The notes under the pieces are model-generated. The model saw only the letters and a list, made by a program, of their open reading frames with translations, did not search any database and was not told the origin of the DNA. Source: Cranoglanis bouderius (Eukaryota > Chordata > Actinopteri > Siluriformes > Cranoglanididae). Taken from it: a stretch of 64,000 bases of DNA. The stretch spans positions 15,145,527 to 15,209,526 of the forward strand of contig CM042548.1 of NCBI GenBank assembly GCA_023630585.1, read 5' to 3'. Each line of letters opens with the position of its first letter. Within the stretch, counting starts at the first letter, position 1. The translations under genes were made by a program, and so were the position numbers. Shown piece by piece: positions 23,192 through 34,383 of the stretch.

Positions 23192-23645
23192 TGAATATGT
23201 AAGAAATAAAAAACTCAATGTCGTGCTGTTATAGGAAAATAATCAGTGACGGTGTGGTGTGATGAAGAGGAGTTACCGTTATCACCCTGAAGTTGATTAT
23301 TTTCCAACAACAGCATAACCCAACATGTTTTATTCCTGTTACACCACTGCAATTTTTGTACTTTTTATTCGTTTATAGTTACAGTTAACGTTGTGGAACG
23401 TCCATAATGACTTGTGTTTATAGCAGCTTTAAGAGTCTTACCTCACCAGCCTCTCTATTTGTCTTTCTCTTGACGTTAATAAGACAAGTTAAGACAAGAA
23501 ACTGAGAAACTACAAGGCATAAACTTCTCTGTCCTGAAGATGTCGGAAAACATAAAGCTAAAGAAACGATAACATGTAACAACGAGTGCTGAGCACCTTC
23601 TGACCAATCAGATTCAAGAATTGTCACAATGTACGTTATAAGACG
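23192..23645 (-). repeat. Family A copy, minus orientation
   Basis: Starts with the hairpin part (TGTCGTGCTGTTATAGGAAA ... TTGATTATTTTCCAACAACA, GTTTTATTCC), continues through GTGGAACGTCC and GTTTATAGCAGC, and ends at ACCTTCTGACCAATCAGATT. Confidence 0.8.
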
Positions 23646-23774
23646 AAAAGTTTTGTATTTGATTTTAAAATGCGAAATGAACCCTAAACTCCCTAAACCT
23701 CTGAAACGTTCCCTAAACTGTCTACATGATTTTATTATCAAACAAAATAACCATGAATATCTTTTTTTTGTAAT

Positions 23775-23805
23775 TATTAGGGGGCCAAGCACCAAAGATA
23801 CATAG
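23775..23805. repeat. Family C end (GGGGGCCAAGCACC)
   Basis: TTAGGGGGCCAAGCACC also occurs, with small changes, near 32250, 34365 and 42935. Only the end of this repeat is recognisable here. Confidence 0.4.
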
Positions 23806-24179
23806 TTACTAATAGCGATTATATAATAACGATTAAGAAGCAGACGTGAAGGACGAGGCCAAACGGAGCTCTGATTGCACCGACGTGACCTAAAGTGCAC
23901 GATTCGCACTCCTTTTAGCGCGAAAGACGCGTTTCTGAAACATGATGAGTCAACAGTGCGGGATATTTGGGGTCTGGTGGTTTGGCGCGGAGCCGAATGC
24001 TGAAGGAGCCGATTCGGAAATAAACAGGAGAATGAAAAGCGAGGCAGAGCGTGGGGCCGGGAAACACACGAGCGAGACACATGGCATACCGAGGTATTGA
24101 TAAGAACGTATCCTAGCAACAAGCCCCAGTGTTTGACTAAAGGGTTTTTCTGCGCTTTAGTTCTTACACTTCGAGCTTC

Positions 24180-24182
<3 letters not shown>

Positions 24183-24231
<49 letters not shown>
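24183..24231. repeat. CA microsatellite
   Basis: About 24 CA units. A 270-residue minus-strand open frame begins here and runs through a family A copy; it is not a gene. Confidence 0.95.
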
Positions 24232-24234
<3 letters not shown>

Positions 24235-24239
24235 CTCTA

Positions 24240-25378
24240 CACGAGAAACCACTAGGAAACTCATAAGGATCTCATTTTTTAAGTTAAGCCTGAAGAAACG
24301 ATTTTAACATGAACACAATCTGTTCACCTTCTTTGAGGTCTGAAGAGGCGAGAGTTTTACAGAATTAAAATCCCAAACCGCAAAGCACTGATGAGATGCA
24401 ATGTCCGAGTCCTGGCTCATTTAAGATGATTACTTGTCACGCTGTACGAGAACCCACTAAACTCAGACTGCGCGATAACGCGTACTCCATGTCAGATTAT
24501 ACTATGAAGATCCTCTAACGATACACCCACGATGAAAAACTACGCTCTGCTTACGTCCTCAATCGCAAAGCGCAACGTAGAAAACAGGCTCGCGTAAACA
24601 CAGACATTCTTCAAAGCGAGCATAATGAAAAGATAATGAGGATTTTTTCGGTCAGTGTTTTGTTTACATTTGAACGTTGGCGTTACCGTATTTGTAGCCA
24701 TACGGTGAGTTTGGCGTCATGCGATAATGTAAGCACATCAAGACCACAGATGTCAACTGCAATGGCTAAAAAAACGGCTTAAAATCATACAGCATAAACC
24801 CGGCCTACCTAGAACACTCAAGAAATATATTAGTGTAATATTTCACACTGTCGACTCGTAGCGCCAGACACCAAACATGTCTTGACATTGCAGAAATGTG
24901 TGTTTTGGCCATTGCTAAGTGTGCCGGTGTAAGGCCAAGTTCACATCGCAAGCCCCTTTTTTTTTTTTTTCCCCCCTTTTCCTTCTTCTTCTTCTCAGAT
25001 CTGATGGTTCACATTAATGTTTGTAAATGATCCTTTCATTTGTTCACAAACTTTCACACATCTACAGCTTTACCTCATGACTGCAAAATTGATACCTCAG
25101 TGCCACAGCTCCGCTCCTTTCCAGTACTTATAGATTTTTCCCCCGTCCATTTTAATGACCTTTATTTTTTTAATTTATTTTTTTATTTTTTTATAAACGT
25201 TTTTAACTGAACTCTAAAAGTTAACACAGCGTTCCATTCGAGATGCATTCTGTTGCGCAAGAAGAAGGAAATGAAGTTTTGCCACACACATGTCTCTGTT
25301 TGTGAATGGTTTTTTGAGATCAACAGAACTCTTCACACGCTTCCATTGAACACAAGTTAGTTTTGGTCGCTTGCCTGT
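24240..25378. other. Intronic DNA, no gene seen
   Basis: Non-repetitive or weakly AT-rich sequence without supported exons. Confidence 0.4.
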
Positions 25379-25379
25379 G

Positions 25380-25475
<96 letters not shown>
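25379..25475. repeat. TG microsatellite joined to a T run
   Basis: About 32 TG units followed directly by about 33 T. Prone to replication slippage and assembly error. Confidence 0.95.
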
Positions 25476-25595
25476 CGTCCTGCGCACAGCTGGAGCAGGA
25501 AGGAGATTTCCCAGACACAACATTCACGTTTGATCTGAACTACTTTGGTCATTCTGGGAAGGTTTCAGGCGGCATGTCAATGCAACACAAAGCAA

Positions 25596-25800
25596 GCGTT
25601 GTCGAATTCTGCAATCCGATTGGTCTAAAGGTGGTGGTGATGATTTCCTTAGTTTCTTACTTTTCTATAACAGCAGCTCTGACTGTAGTCACGGCTGTAA
25701 TTCGAAATGGATTAAAAAGCATATAATCGTTTATACAGTTTAGGAGACGTTTATTTAACTGTAATTTATGGAAGGAGTCTCCAGTGTCAGCGCTTCAAAA
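25596..25800 (+). repeat. Family A fragment (left part)
   Basis: Contains GTCGAATTCTGCAATCCGAT, TTTCTATAACAGCAGCTCTG, GGAGACGTTTATTTAACTG and GGAAGGAGTCTCCAGTGTCA. Confidence 0.75.
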
Positions 25801-26366
25801 TTGAGATGAGGTCTGAGAGTTACTCACGCTCGTTGTTTGACATCATTTATTTTAGACGTGAATTTATTTATTTTTTTTAAATATGCAACTTTGGTATTGT
25901 TTGTGAGAATGAAAACGACAAAACACACTATTTTTCATTTTGGCATTGTTCTAATTCCAACTAGCGAGTTGCACAAGATAAGCTAATTGTAGCTGCATAT
26001 TTGTAAAAAAACGTAAACCGAAAGTCCTGCCGCTCCACTCTCTCAGTACTCGCCACGTCGTATGATTCACCCTCCCTCATTTCTTGTAGTCGCTAAAGGC
26101 GTGTGGTTTTCCTCCACCCGAGCACCTCACGTGTTTAGATAGCGGAGCTGATAAGCCGGTGATAGCATATCTGGTTTGTTTCTCCAAATCTGACTGCTGT
26201 GAGGTGACAATGTGCAAACTGGGTGTGTGTCGGTAATCTGTTATCGGTCATATCGCAACGAAAAGCAATATAGTTGAAACTATATTTTTATAGGTCATAT
26301 TGCAGTCAATCAGGAAAAGCAGTATAGTTCAAAATATATTTTTAGAAATATTGTATGGAAATTTAA

Positions 26367-26667
26367 AGAAGCTGTTTGTAATTTTACTCAGCCCACCAGA
26401 ATTGAAAATGAAAATGCTGCTAAAATTTCCTTTCCTCTTTGTTAAAACAACATACGCCTTATATGGTGAGTTGCCTTATGAGGAAAAGAGCCAGGGCGGA
26501 GCTAATTTCCAGGCCAGAAAAATGTGAACGGAAACTATTAAATAAAGAATCCAAAGCTAGCCTGATCTATTGAATCAAGTGAAAACTTCTCTAATCTATC
26601 TTCGAAATCTTTGAAGTGATTGTTAGAGGTTTAGAAATGCCTAATAAAAAAATGACAGAAGGCACCT
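26367..26667. mobile_element. Family G element flanked by TTAA, 301 bp
   Basis: The end AGAAGCTGTTTGTAATTTTA and the end AAAATGACAGAAGGCACCT are imperfect inverted repeats, each flanked by TTAA (26363-26366 and 26668-26671). TTAA targets mark piggyBac or Kolobok elements. The same family lies at 56919-57243, with closer-matching ends. No coding capacity. Confidence 0.75.
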
Positions 26668-27065
26668 TTAACATTGTGCAAATTTTTCAGTCATATAAAT
26701 ATGCATATTGTAGTATGTGTTTCAGATGTGCACCTTTTGGATAATCCACATCTCCGTATATGCAAGATTACAGGTTTCAGAGGAGGAAAAAAGAAAACAT
26801 GGAGGATAAAATGGCATCAGGGTTTAAACCGATCTCAGGACCTCACGGCACGGAGAGGCTCGTTAGCCCTGACATCGTGCCACAGAGACTTGTGTTACAG
26901 TCTAGTAGAAAGGATGCTTCTCTGGAGTGGACGTATCGACTTACTCGCTAATTGTGTTGCCTTCTGTTCTCCGCTCGGTTCGTTCAGTATGAATGTGGCA
27001 CTCTGGGTTGTGAAGTTCAGATGGCATTTTATCGACAGGAAGCAGTCTATGAGTCTATTGAATCG

Positions 27066-27560
27066 TTATTATATATGAATCTAGAATCTGATTGGTCAGA
27101 AGGTGTTGATTAATTGTTTAACAGCTCATTCACAGTAAGGCAGTCTGTGTAATAATAATAATAACACAATGTGTAATCGTTTATTCTGTGAAGTTTTCTG
27201 TGAGGAGACGTTTATTTAACATTTATGGAAGAACTTTGTAACACTGCTGCAAGTCAAAATGCTTTGCACTTTTTCTGAAACATGACAAGCTGTGTGGTTT
27301 TTTTTTTTTTTTGGTTTTGTCTTATTACGTTTACAAGATGTAAAAATGAGAAGCTGGTAAGGGAGTGACTGTTTATAGCTGCTCTAACATAAGTGATGAC
27401 TTGTTTCACGGACAGTCCGCAAGGTTGATTGTACCTATAAACGACTAAAAAGTATGACGTGTCATTCTTTAATAAGTAATATATTGTCATAAATGGCAAA
27501 TTGCTGTCGTATAATTAACCCCGCTTCATCACTCCATGCCATTGCTGATTATTTTCCTGT
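27066..27560 (+). repeat. Family A copy
   Basis: Runs from ATCTGATTGGTCAGAAGGTG through GGAGACGTTTATTTAACATT, GTTTATAGCTGC and GGCAAATTGCTGTCGTATAA to GCTGATTATTTTCCTGTGA. The first arm of the hairpin is missing. Confidence 0.75.
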
Positions 27561-27641
27561 GAAATAACTTTTTTTTTTAACCCTTTAGAACCTTTTTTCC
27601 TAAACGACATGATGATAATGATAATGTAACACTGTGTATAA

Positions 27642-27997
27642 TAGAGGTCGACCGATTGATAGTTTTTCCCGGTTGTGTCCGTTGCGGGAGCGGCTGAGAA
27701 CGATCCGCAGCCTTTATACAGTACGAGAGCGGCCTCTAGAGGTGAAATAAAAACTATCGCTGACAAATTTTGTTGTGCTATTTGAAGTGTTTTTTTAATA
27801 GTTAACATATATTAACATTTATATATTTAGTTCATTTAAAAAAGTTTATTTTTTAATAAAGTAATAAAGTTCAGCAATGTTTTACTTTGAGTGTTATGTT
27901 TTCATTCAGTATCAATTTTAAAACGATTAATCGGTTATCGGCAGGTTCCGCACAAATTAGTTGTCGGTATCGATAAAATGCAGTCGGTCGACCTTTA
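27642..27997. mobile_element. Non-autonomous hAT element, 356 bp
   Basis: Ends TAGAGGTCGACCGATTGATA and, reversed, TAAAGGTCGACCGACTGCAT form terminal inverted repeats. Flanking 8-mers GTGTATAA (27634-27641) and GCGTATAA (27998-28005) match at 7 of 8 positions, the hAT signature. The interior includes GTTGCGGGAGCGGCTGAGAA and is then AT-rich. No transposase. Confidence 0.88.
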
Positions 27998-28005
27998 GCG
28001 TATAA

Positions 28006-28433
28006 CGTTTTTCAAAGCTTGCCTTTTCTTCAAAGGTAAGATTCCTAGAAAATTCATTATGTGCCTTATTCACATTTTCCACGATCCCCGCACGGCACAG
28101 CGTTTATCCACCGCCTGGTAATAAAGTACGATCTAGTGCAGCTCCGACAGAACGAATCAATTCGCCTTATTATTACAGAACACACTCTGCTTCCAGAGTG
28201 AAAGGAGGATAAATAATGGAAACTGAAGACCTCTCTGAGTGAGCGTGGCTCCATGTTAGATCTCATCATTGTATGTTTATGAGGTCAGTGGAAATGAAGG
28301 CTTGCTCGCCTAAACAATAGGAAGTACGAGTTTGGGGTCGATTATTTTTTTATCTTTTTATTTATTTATTTTTTGCTTTGCCCTCAGGAGGGGCGAGGTT
28401 GGAGTTTCTGCCTGCCAATTTTACAGAACAGGT

Positions 28434-28481
<48 letters not shown>

Positions 28482-28899
28482 GAGTGAATGCTTTTCTGAA
28501 TATTAAAAAGTCTTGATTAAAATTATTTTTTTCTTCTTGGTGAGTTTTTTTGCACAACCTTTTTCTATATCATGGAAATGTCTGCTGTAAGTGGTGGCGT
28601 TGAGCATGGCCGACTCTCTCTCTGCCTCCTAGTGCTAAACGAGATGAGTAGTGACAGCAGCTTGCACAAGGACACAGCGCACACCCCTGTCCTCCTCAGT
28701 CATATTCGTTTCCCCTCTCTCTCTCTCTCTCCCTGCTAATGCAGGAAAAAAATTTGTTGACATTCGGATGCTCCCACAGGCCACGTAACACGAGCGGACG
28801 CTCCATCACGGTCTCACGTACATCTCTTTGTATTCCCTTGCCCAACATGTTGCGACGGGTTCTGTTCGACTTTTAAATGCCCCGGCGTGAGAAAAAAGT
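28006..28899. other. Intronic DNA with a GT microsatellite
   Basis: Contains a GT run at 28435-28479 (about 22 units) and a short TC run near 28715-28732. No exon or transposon was recognised. Confidence 0.6.
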
Positions 28900-29250
28900 G
28901 TGTGAGTGCTGAGATGCGAGAGTTATGAGGGTTATCAACACGCGATAATTCATCACTCTGTCATTTGTTTATCATTGCGTTGCATTCTTTGCATGGCACA
29001 TCGATCTGATTAGCTTGAATAATCGAGTCTCTTTGTTTACTCGGTGACATTTCTTTATGAAATAAAGCCGTCAGGAGACAGAAGTAGAGGGATGAAATTG
29101 CAGCCTTGCAACATAATCCCAGTACCTCAATGTCTGCCGTCATCTCAAATCAATCACCGCATGGGAATTCGCATCGTTCAACAGCATCCGCGTTTCTCAT
29201 CAGTTTCTCAACTCAGAATGTTCACCCTAATCTTTCTCCCACAGAGAGAC
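28900..29250. promoter_or_regulatory. Candidate conserved non-coding element
   Basis: Non-repetitive, with AATTCATCACTCTGTCATTT, GTTTATCATTGCGTTGCATT and TCTTTGCATGGCACATCGAT, motifs of POU, homeodomain and forkhead type. No coding frame has splice support. Inference only. Confidence 0.3.
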
Positions 29251-29371
29251 AACTGAAGAAATGTACTTCTCTCATATGTGGGTGTGACCTGACCAACATT
29301 TTATTTTTTTTTTATATGAAATTGTAGTAGCTAAAATACTTACATACTTACATATTAGTATATTACATGAG

Positions 29372-29514
29372 GTGTTGAATTCTGGATTCTGATTGGTCAG
29401 AATCTGATTGGTGTTGATTCATTTCCTCTGACAGTAGTACAGCTGCAAATCACAGATTTATATTAAACTGTTTGTTCTCTCTATATAAAAATAATACGTT
29501 ATTGTTTTTGTTGT
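29372..29514 (+). repeat. Family A copy, left part (interrupted by family B)
   Basis: Begins GTTGAATTCTGGATTCTGAT and stops in the middle of the family's GTTATTGTTTCTATAGTAAC segment. The right part resumes at 30194. Confidence 0.8.
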
Positions 29515-30193
29515 CAGTCCGTACAGGATTTTGCAGAGGTTTTTTATTTATTTATTTGTTTTTTTTTTTTTTTGTGATTGTTGCGGCCAAAAATGCTTGA
29601 TTTTGCTGCGGCTTTTTTCAAAATTTGCGCGGAGCCCCTGAAGTGACCTGTGCAAAAAAAATACAAAACTGTAACGTGAGCGCACGTGAAAAGTTTGTGA
29701 TTTTTTTTTTTTTTTGTGTGTGTGTGTATAGCTCTCTTCTGTTTGCGTCATTGCCATCGTTCATTTACACTTAACAAACCGAGAGCATGGATGCGCATGA
29801 ATTTATAGAGATATATTTTAAAGTTGGCCTTCAATACAAAGACATTACTCGCTTCCCGACATGGGTATGTAATCACAGAGCGACATGACTCAAACGGAAG
29901 ACAGCAAACGTTTCTGTGAAATTTTTTTTTTTTGTTTTTTTTTTTTTTGCCACAGATCACTTCAGGGGCTCCGTAAATTTGCGGCGTTTTTTTTTTTTTT
30001 TTTTTTTTTTTTTGCGGAAAACTACTGTGAATTGGCGAAATCGCTTTCGGGCTTTGGCTGAATGCGTGTTGTGATGACATCACGTGACGCATCTCGGCCC
30101 GAATCTGCGGAAAATCTGCGGCCATTTTGAAAAACCGCAAGCTCCTCCGAATATTGCGAAGATTTATCCAATCGCGAAATCCTGGAGGGTCTG
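29515..30193 (+). mobile_element. Family B element inserted in family A and itself interrupted
   Basis: Left end CAGTCCGTACAGGATTTTGC, right end GCGAAATCCTGGAGGGTCTG; internal segments match 22764-23164. TGTTGT is repeated on both sides (29509-29514 and 30194-30199), consistent with a target duplication of at least six bases. A separate element interrupts it at 29630-29973. Confidence 0.8.
29630..29973 (+). mobile_element. Small DNA transposon nested in family B, 9-bp target repeat
   Basis: Ends are CGGAGCCCCTGAAGTGACCT and, reversed, CGGAGCCCCTGAAGTGATCT, followed in both by GTG and A runs, giving an inverted repeat of about 30 bases. AAATTTGCG occurs directly before (29621-29629) and, after one extra T, directly after (29975-29983). 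At 29787-29880 the plus strand reads MDAHEFIEIYFKVGLQYKDI, which resembles the N-terminal part of integrase-like proteins of some fish DNA transposons. The rest of the gene is gone. Confidence 0.7.
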
Positions 30194-30590
30194 TGTTGTA
30201 ACAACTTGCACAGGGACGGTTGTGAATGGTTAGCATTTTTGGAAGGAGTCTCCATTGTCAGTGTTTTGCAACAGTCAGAGATAAAGCTGCCTTTTTTTTT
30301 TTTTTTTACTTTTCTGACAAAATAAAGTTTTTTTTGGGCTTTGTGGTCTTATTAACTTTAGGAGAAAGAAAGAAAAGAGGGGATGGTAATGGACCTACTG
30401 TTTATAGCTGCTATAACATAAGTGCTAACAGGAACTAACTTGCTTCATGGACATTCTACAACCTTAAAAGGTATGATGTGAATGAAATACTTCGGGGAGT
30501 GAGGTGACAGAAACTTTGCTTCATTCCACCACCTTGTGTTTGATTTATTTTCTTGTAACAACACACCCACAAGTTTGTTATGCCTTACTT
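30194..30590 (+). repeat. Family A copy, right part
   Basis: Continues from 29514 with GTAACAACTTGCACAGGGAC, then GGAAGGAGTCTCCATTGTCA, GTTTATAGCTGCTATAACAT and the second hairpin arm (TTTGATTTATTTTCTTGTAACA). Confidence 0.75.
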
Positions 30591-30939
30591 AAAACGTATT
30601 TTAAAAGTCTTTCTTTTGTGTTTTTTAAAAACTTTATTTTCACCAAATACACAGAAAGGGATTGAACTTGTGAGAGAACTTGAGAGAATTGTACAAAAGA
30701 GTCTGAGGAGTTTTGAACTGGAGCCAGTCATTTGGATTTTCTGTGACTAACGACATGAATTATTAAAATTACTAGCTGGAATTTTTGTATCGTGGACTTG
30801 CGTAGATAATGAACGGTTGTCTGATGCTCTGACAAGTGGAGGTTTTTTCGTATGCCCAGTGAACTGATGGACTTTTCCACTGAGCTTGTCACAGAGTGTC
30901 GGTGCTGTCAGTGCAGAGAGCGAGAGAGAGAGAGAGGCA

Positions 30940-31170
30940 GAGACGGATATCTCGTAACGCAGTTAATGATTGAAATTAGCTCGAGCTGCTCTTTCTCCCG
31001 CTGAGCTTGTGCAATCTGAACTCCCGCAGCTCTCCCAGTCCTTTCACAGGAAGTAGCCGGAATGAAACCTCTGAGTGTCATTGGAAGAAGGCTGATGAGG
31101 GAGCTGGCACTCGCAAAAATGCCAGGCGTGTACGAGAGACGGTTCCTGAGTTCGCTAGCAGATTTAACTT
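30940..31170. promoter_or_regulatory. Candidate conserved non-coding segment
   Basis: Balanced, non-repetitive sequence with CGCAGTTAATGATTGAAATT, AGCTCGAGCTGCTC and AGATTTAACTTTGCCAGCTC. No exon support. Speculative. Confidence 0.22.
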
Positions 31171-31737
31171 TGCCAGCTCCTGGAGTCCATTTTTGGGACA
31201 AGTCACATTAATATTTAAAACGTACAAAGTGTTACTCCTGTACGTGCATCCAAACACGGCCGAGTCAAGGCCAACCTGGAACGAACAACTCTTATCTAAG
31301 TTATAAAAATAGTTTTTTGTCTTTTTCACTGACTTGTGAAATCAGATTTCAAAAGAAAATGCCTTTTAAATGTGCGGGCGCTTGGCTTCAGAACCGACTG
31401 TTCAGGTGGTTCACCGAGGTTTAAGGAAAGAAGACAGTTTCAGATCTTAACAGAGCTGAAGAATGTGAGTCTGAGTACATCTGGCATCAGATCATGTCGG
31501 ATAGCATCACCTTGGCGTGGCATGTCCACCGGACAGACCTGATTTTCAGACAAATGAGCCCTACAATTCAGATCCTGTGGACTGAAATGAAATCACTTTC
31601 TTTGCTTTTTTTTTATCTGATGTTACTTCATGAGAAAAGCTTCATCAGTTTAAACATTTTCATCAGTTTAAAGATCTTGTGTAAAGTTGTTAAGAACATA
31701 GCTTTGAAAACCCGAATTTATTTAATTTTTTTTTACC

Positions 31738-32110
31738 AAATGCGCTGTCGAATTCTCGATTCTGATTGGTCAAAAGGTGTTGATTTGATTTTCAGTAACC
31801 GCAGCTCTGATGGTAGTTCCGGCCTACGCATGGACTTGTACGGACTTGTTGATATGGAGACATTTTCTGTGAGGAAATGTATGTTTGTGTAACATTTATG
31901 GAAGGAGTTTCCAGTGTCGGCATTTTGTAACCGTCAGAGGTTACGTTTTCTGACACGGCGGGCAAGCAAAAAATCTTTGGTCTTATTAACTTCACAAGAG
32001 AGGCTGGTATGGAAACGGCCATGCTTATACCTGCTATAACATAAGTGACAACAGGAACTAACTTGTTTCGTGGACTTTCGACAACATTAAACGTAATTCC
32101 AACTTCACAT
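31738..32110 (+). repeat. Family A copy, core
   Basis: Contains GCTGTCGAATTCTCGATTCT, ATTGGTCAAAAGGTGTTGAT, GGAAGGAGTTTCCAGTGTCG, TGCTATAACATAAGTGACAA and GTGGACTTTCGACAACATTA. The hairpin tail appears separately at 32262-32412. Confidence 0.8.
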
Positions 32111-32224
32111 ACAGTAACTACATTACTTTGGAGGGGGGGTGAGGCTGGAGTTTCTTTACTGTTGTCATAGATTTCGTTATGGACGTCCAACAAAACGGCA
32201 CTCGCTCCCTATAACTCTTATTTC

Positions 32225-32262
32225 AGAAATAGAGCTGCAAGCAGCAATTCAGGGGGCCAAGC
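32225..32262. repeat. Family C end
   Basis: AGAAATAGAGCTGCAAGCAG then CAATTCAGGGGGCCAAGCAC; nearly the same series of words occurs at 34343-34380. Confidence 0.55.
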
Positions 32263-32412
32263 ACTTTCCTGTAACATTACATAACGTGTCATTCTTTAAT
32301 AAATGAGAAATTGTAAAACTTCAGGACATGCTGTCACAGTAACTCCATTGTTTTGCATCAGGCCGCATTATTTTCGTATAACAGCATGCCCCCAAGTGTT
32401 TTATTCCTTACA
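32262..32412 (+). repeat. Family A hairpin tail
   Basis: CGTGTCATTCTTTAATAAAT, AAACTTCAGGACATGCTGTC, then GCATTATTTTCGTATAACAG and CCCAAGTGTTTTATTCCTTA. Family C is inserted between this and the core at 31738-32110. Confidence 0.7.
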
Positions 32413-33584
32413 TATTTATGTTTGGCTATCATTTTTGGTATTGCAGCTTATTATTAGCTGCAACATGATCTATATGGAAAGTGCACTAAAATGGAGCAAA
32501 ATTACACCAGATGTAACCATGGCAACCATCGAGCAATGGCTGGTTGATATATGTGTAGAGGGAACTAAAAAAAATATTAGTTTTCTAGTTTTCAGTAGGT
32601 GAAGCCTCGTTTATTATTTTTTTTTATAAACAAGATTGTGTCAAGATCAGACGAGATGTTACATTGTAAATACTGAACATATTTAATTGTTCAACTGGAC
32701 GGTCAGCAGATTGGGAAGGATCGAGATTGGATTTTCTGCACCGCACTCCAATGGTAAGATAATTTTCCCAGACAGATTTTTGATTGTTCTCCAGTGAGGC
32801 CCAGGGATCAGTCTCCACTCCTCCTTCTCTTCAGATCTGATGGATTCAGTATGTACCGCAATCAGCGAGCTGCAGCAGAGCTTCAGTCGCGTACACCGCT
32901 GACTGAATCCAGGCCAAGCGAAAGTTGCACAGCTTCAGGTTTCATGAGGAAATGCTTAACACCGGAGAGAGAAGACGGCACGGCCGAGCAACAATACACC
33001 ACTGTTTGTTCAGCCCCGCTTCCACATCTTGGATTCATTTAAATCGGTCCTGGGCCTCCGTCATTCCTCTGCGCTGTCGATGGCCGGGACGCGCCTGCTT
33101 GTTTTTATAGTATATACGTTCACATATGATCTCGGCAGCTGGTCGGATAGCGAAGCTAACGAGAGTTTTATTGAATCCAGGACTGATGGAAAGCTGCTGC
33201 CTGATGTGGAAAGGAGTTTCTTTTCTTCCTGCGTTGATGTGAATTCTGAATCTACTGTATTACTTTTTATGCAATCACAGTACTCCTTAAGAAGTGACGT
33301 AACCACTGTTTACCGAGTAATCAACGTTTTTATGCAATAATCCTTTCAATAATCTTTCTCATTGTTAGGCTGCTTACAGCAAATTATTTTTGCCCCACAA
33401 GGCCTGTGGATAGAACGGTTCAGCTTTATCCCGACACATCACATCCCTGTGCGTCACATTTAGCGTGATATTTCTACAAAAATTCTGCATGGGCTTCAAG
33501 GATCGTCACCTAGATAGCATCAGGGGTTAAATTGGGAGCTTCTTTTTATGGAAATGGCACCACTAGATTGAGAGTTTTCTCAGA
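32413..33584. other. Intronic DNA, no gene seen
   Basis: No supported exon. The GC-richer stretch 32800-33130 has open frames in several phases but no matching splice pattern or recognised protein. Confidence 0.4.
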
Positions 33585-33785
33585 GGCTGGTGAGGGAATG
33601 ACTGTTTATACTGTTGGAACCAAATGGTTTCATGGACGTTCCACAACATGTGACTCTGGATATATGGGGGAATAAAACACTTTGGGATGTCCTGTTGAAG
33701 GAAAATAGTCAACATCAGCATGGAAACAGTAACTCCGCTTCATGCCAGGATGCATCACAGTTGATTACTTTCTTATAACAGCATC
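33585..33785 (+). repeat. Family A fragment
   Basis: GAGGCTGGTGAGGGAATGAC, TGGACGTTCCACAACATG, GGAATAAAACACTTTGGGAT and TTGATTACTTTCTTATAACA follow in family order, with internal deletions. Confidence 0.7.
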
Positions 33786-34342
33786 TCCCCCTGGTTTCTT
33801 TGGTATCAAATTGGAATCAAAATATTGTCCCCCCCTTTTTTTTTTTTTTTTTTTCCATGACAAGTACACAAGATACACTAAAGCCTTTACACTAGCAAAA
33901 GATCTGCTAAATATTTCTTCTAAATAAACAATGTTAATCGTCTAGGCTGTATGAGGCTCTAGTGTGCCGAGTGTTTAACACTCGTTCATGCCGAGCAGGA
34001 AGAACAAAAGCGCTCTGCCGTAAGTAGGTCATGGCTCCGATACGAGACGTGATGGAGAGAGACGTTGTCCGAGGCAGTCCCACACCCCGCTGTCTCTCTA
34101 ATTATGTCAAAGCCACCCGCTGACGAGAGCAGCAACACTAATACAGCGACACTTTGCCTGTGTTTTGTTTTTTCCCCCCTCTCTCTTCTCCAAGGCTGTC
34201 CTCCACCCCGCTGTCTCTCCACTTAACTTGAGCCTTTTTGAATCTACTACAGTGATGTTCGTCTCTCTCGGCCTCTTTTTCTCTCGTATTTTTTAATTTG
34301 GAACTCCAAAACAGTTTGTAAGACTGGTCTGTTTCTTTTATA

Positions 34343-34380
34343 GAAATATAACTGCAAGCAGCGATTAAGGGGGCCAAGAA
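34343..34380. repeat. Family C end
   Basis: AGAAATATAACTGCAAGCAG then CGATTAAGGGGGCCAAGAAC. Confidence 0.55.
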
Positions 34381-34383
34381 CCT

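Noticed and set aside
23418..24230. 270-codon minus-strand open frame
   Set aside because: It starts in a CA repeat and crosses a family A copy; the protein is low-complexity at its start and unrecognised.
25214..25726. Open frames on both strands over the TG and T runs
   Set aside because: Low-complexity translations (CVCV, THTH, KKKK, FFFF) without any domain.
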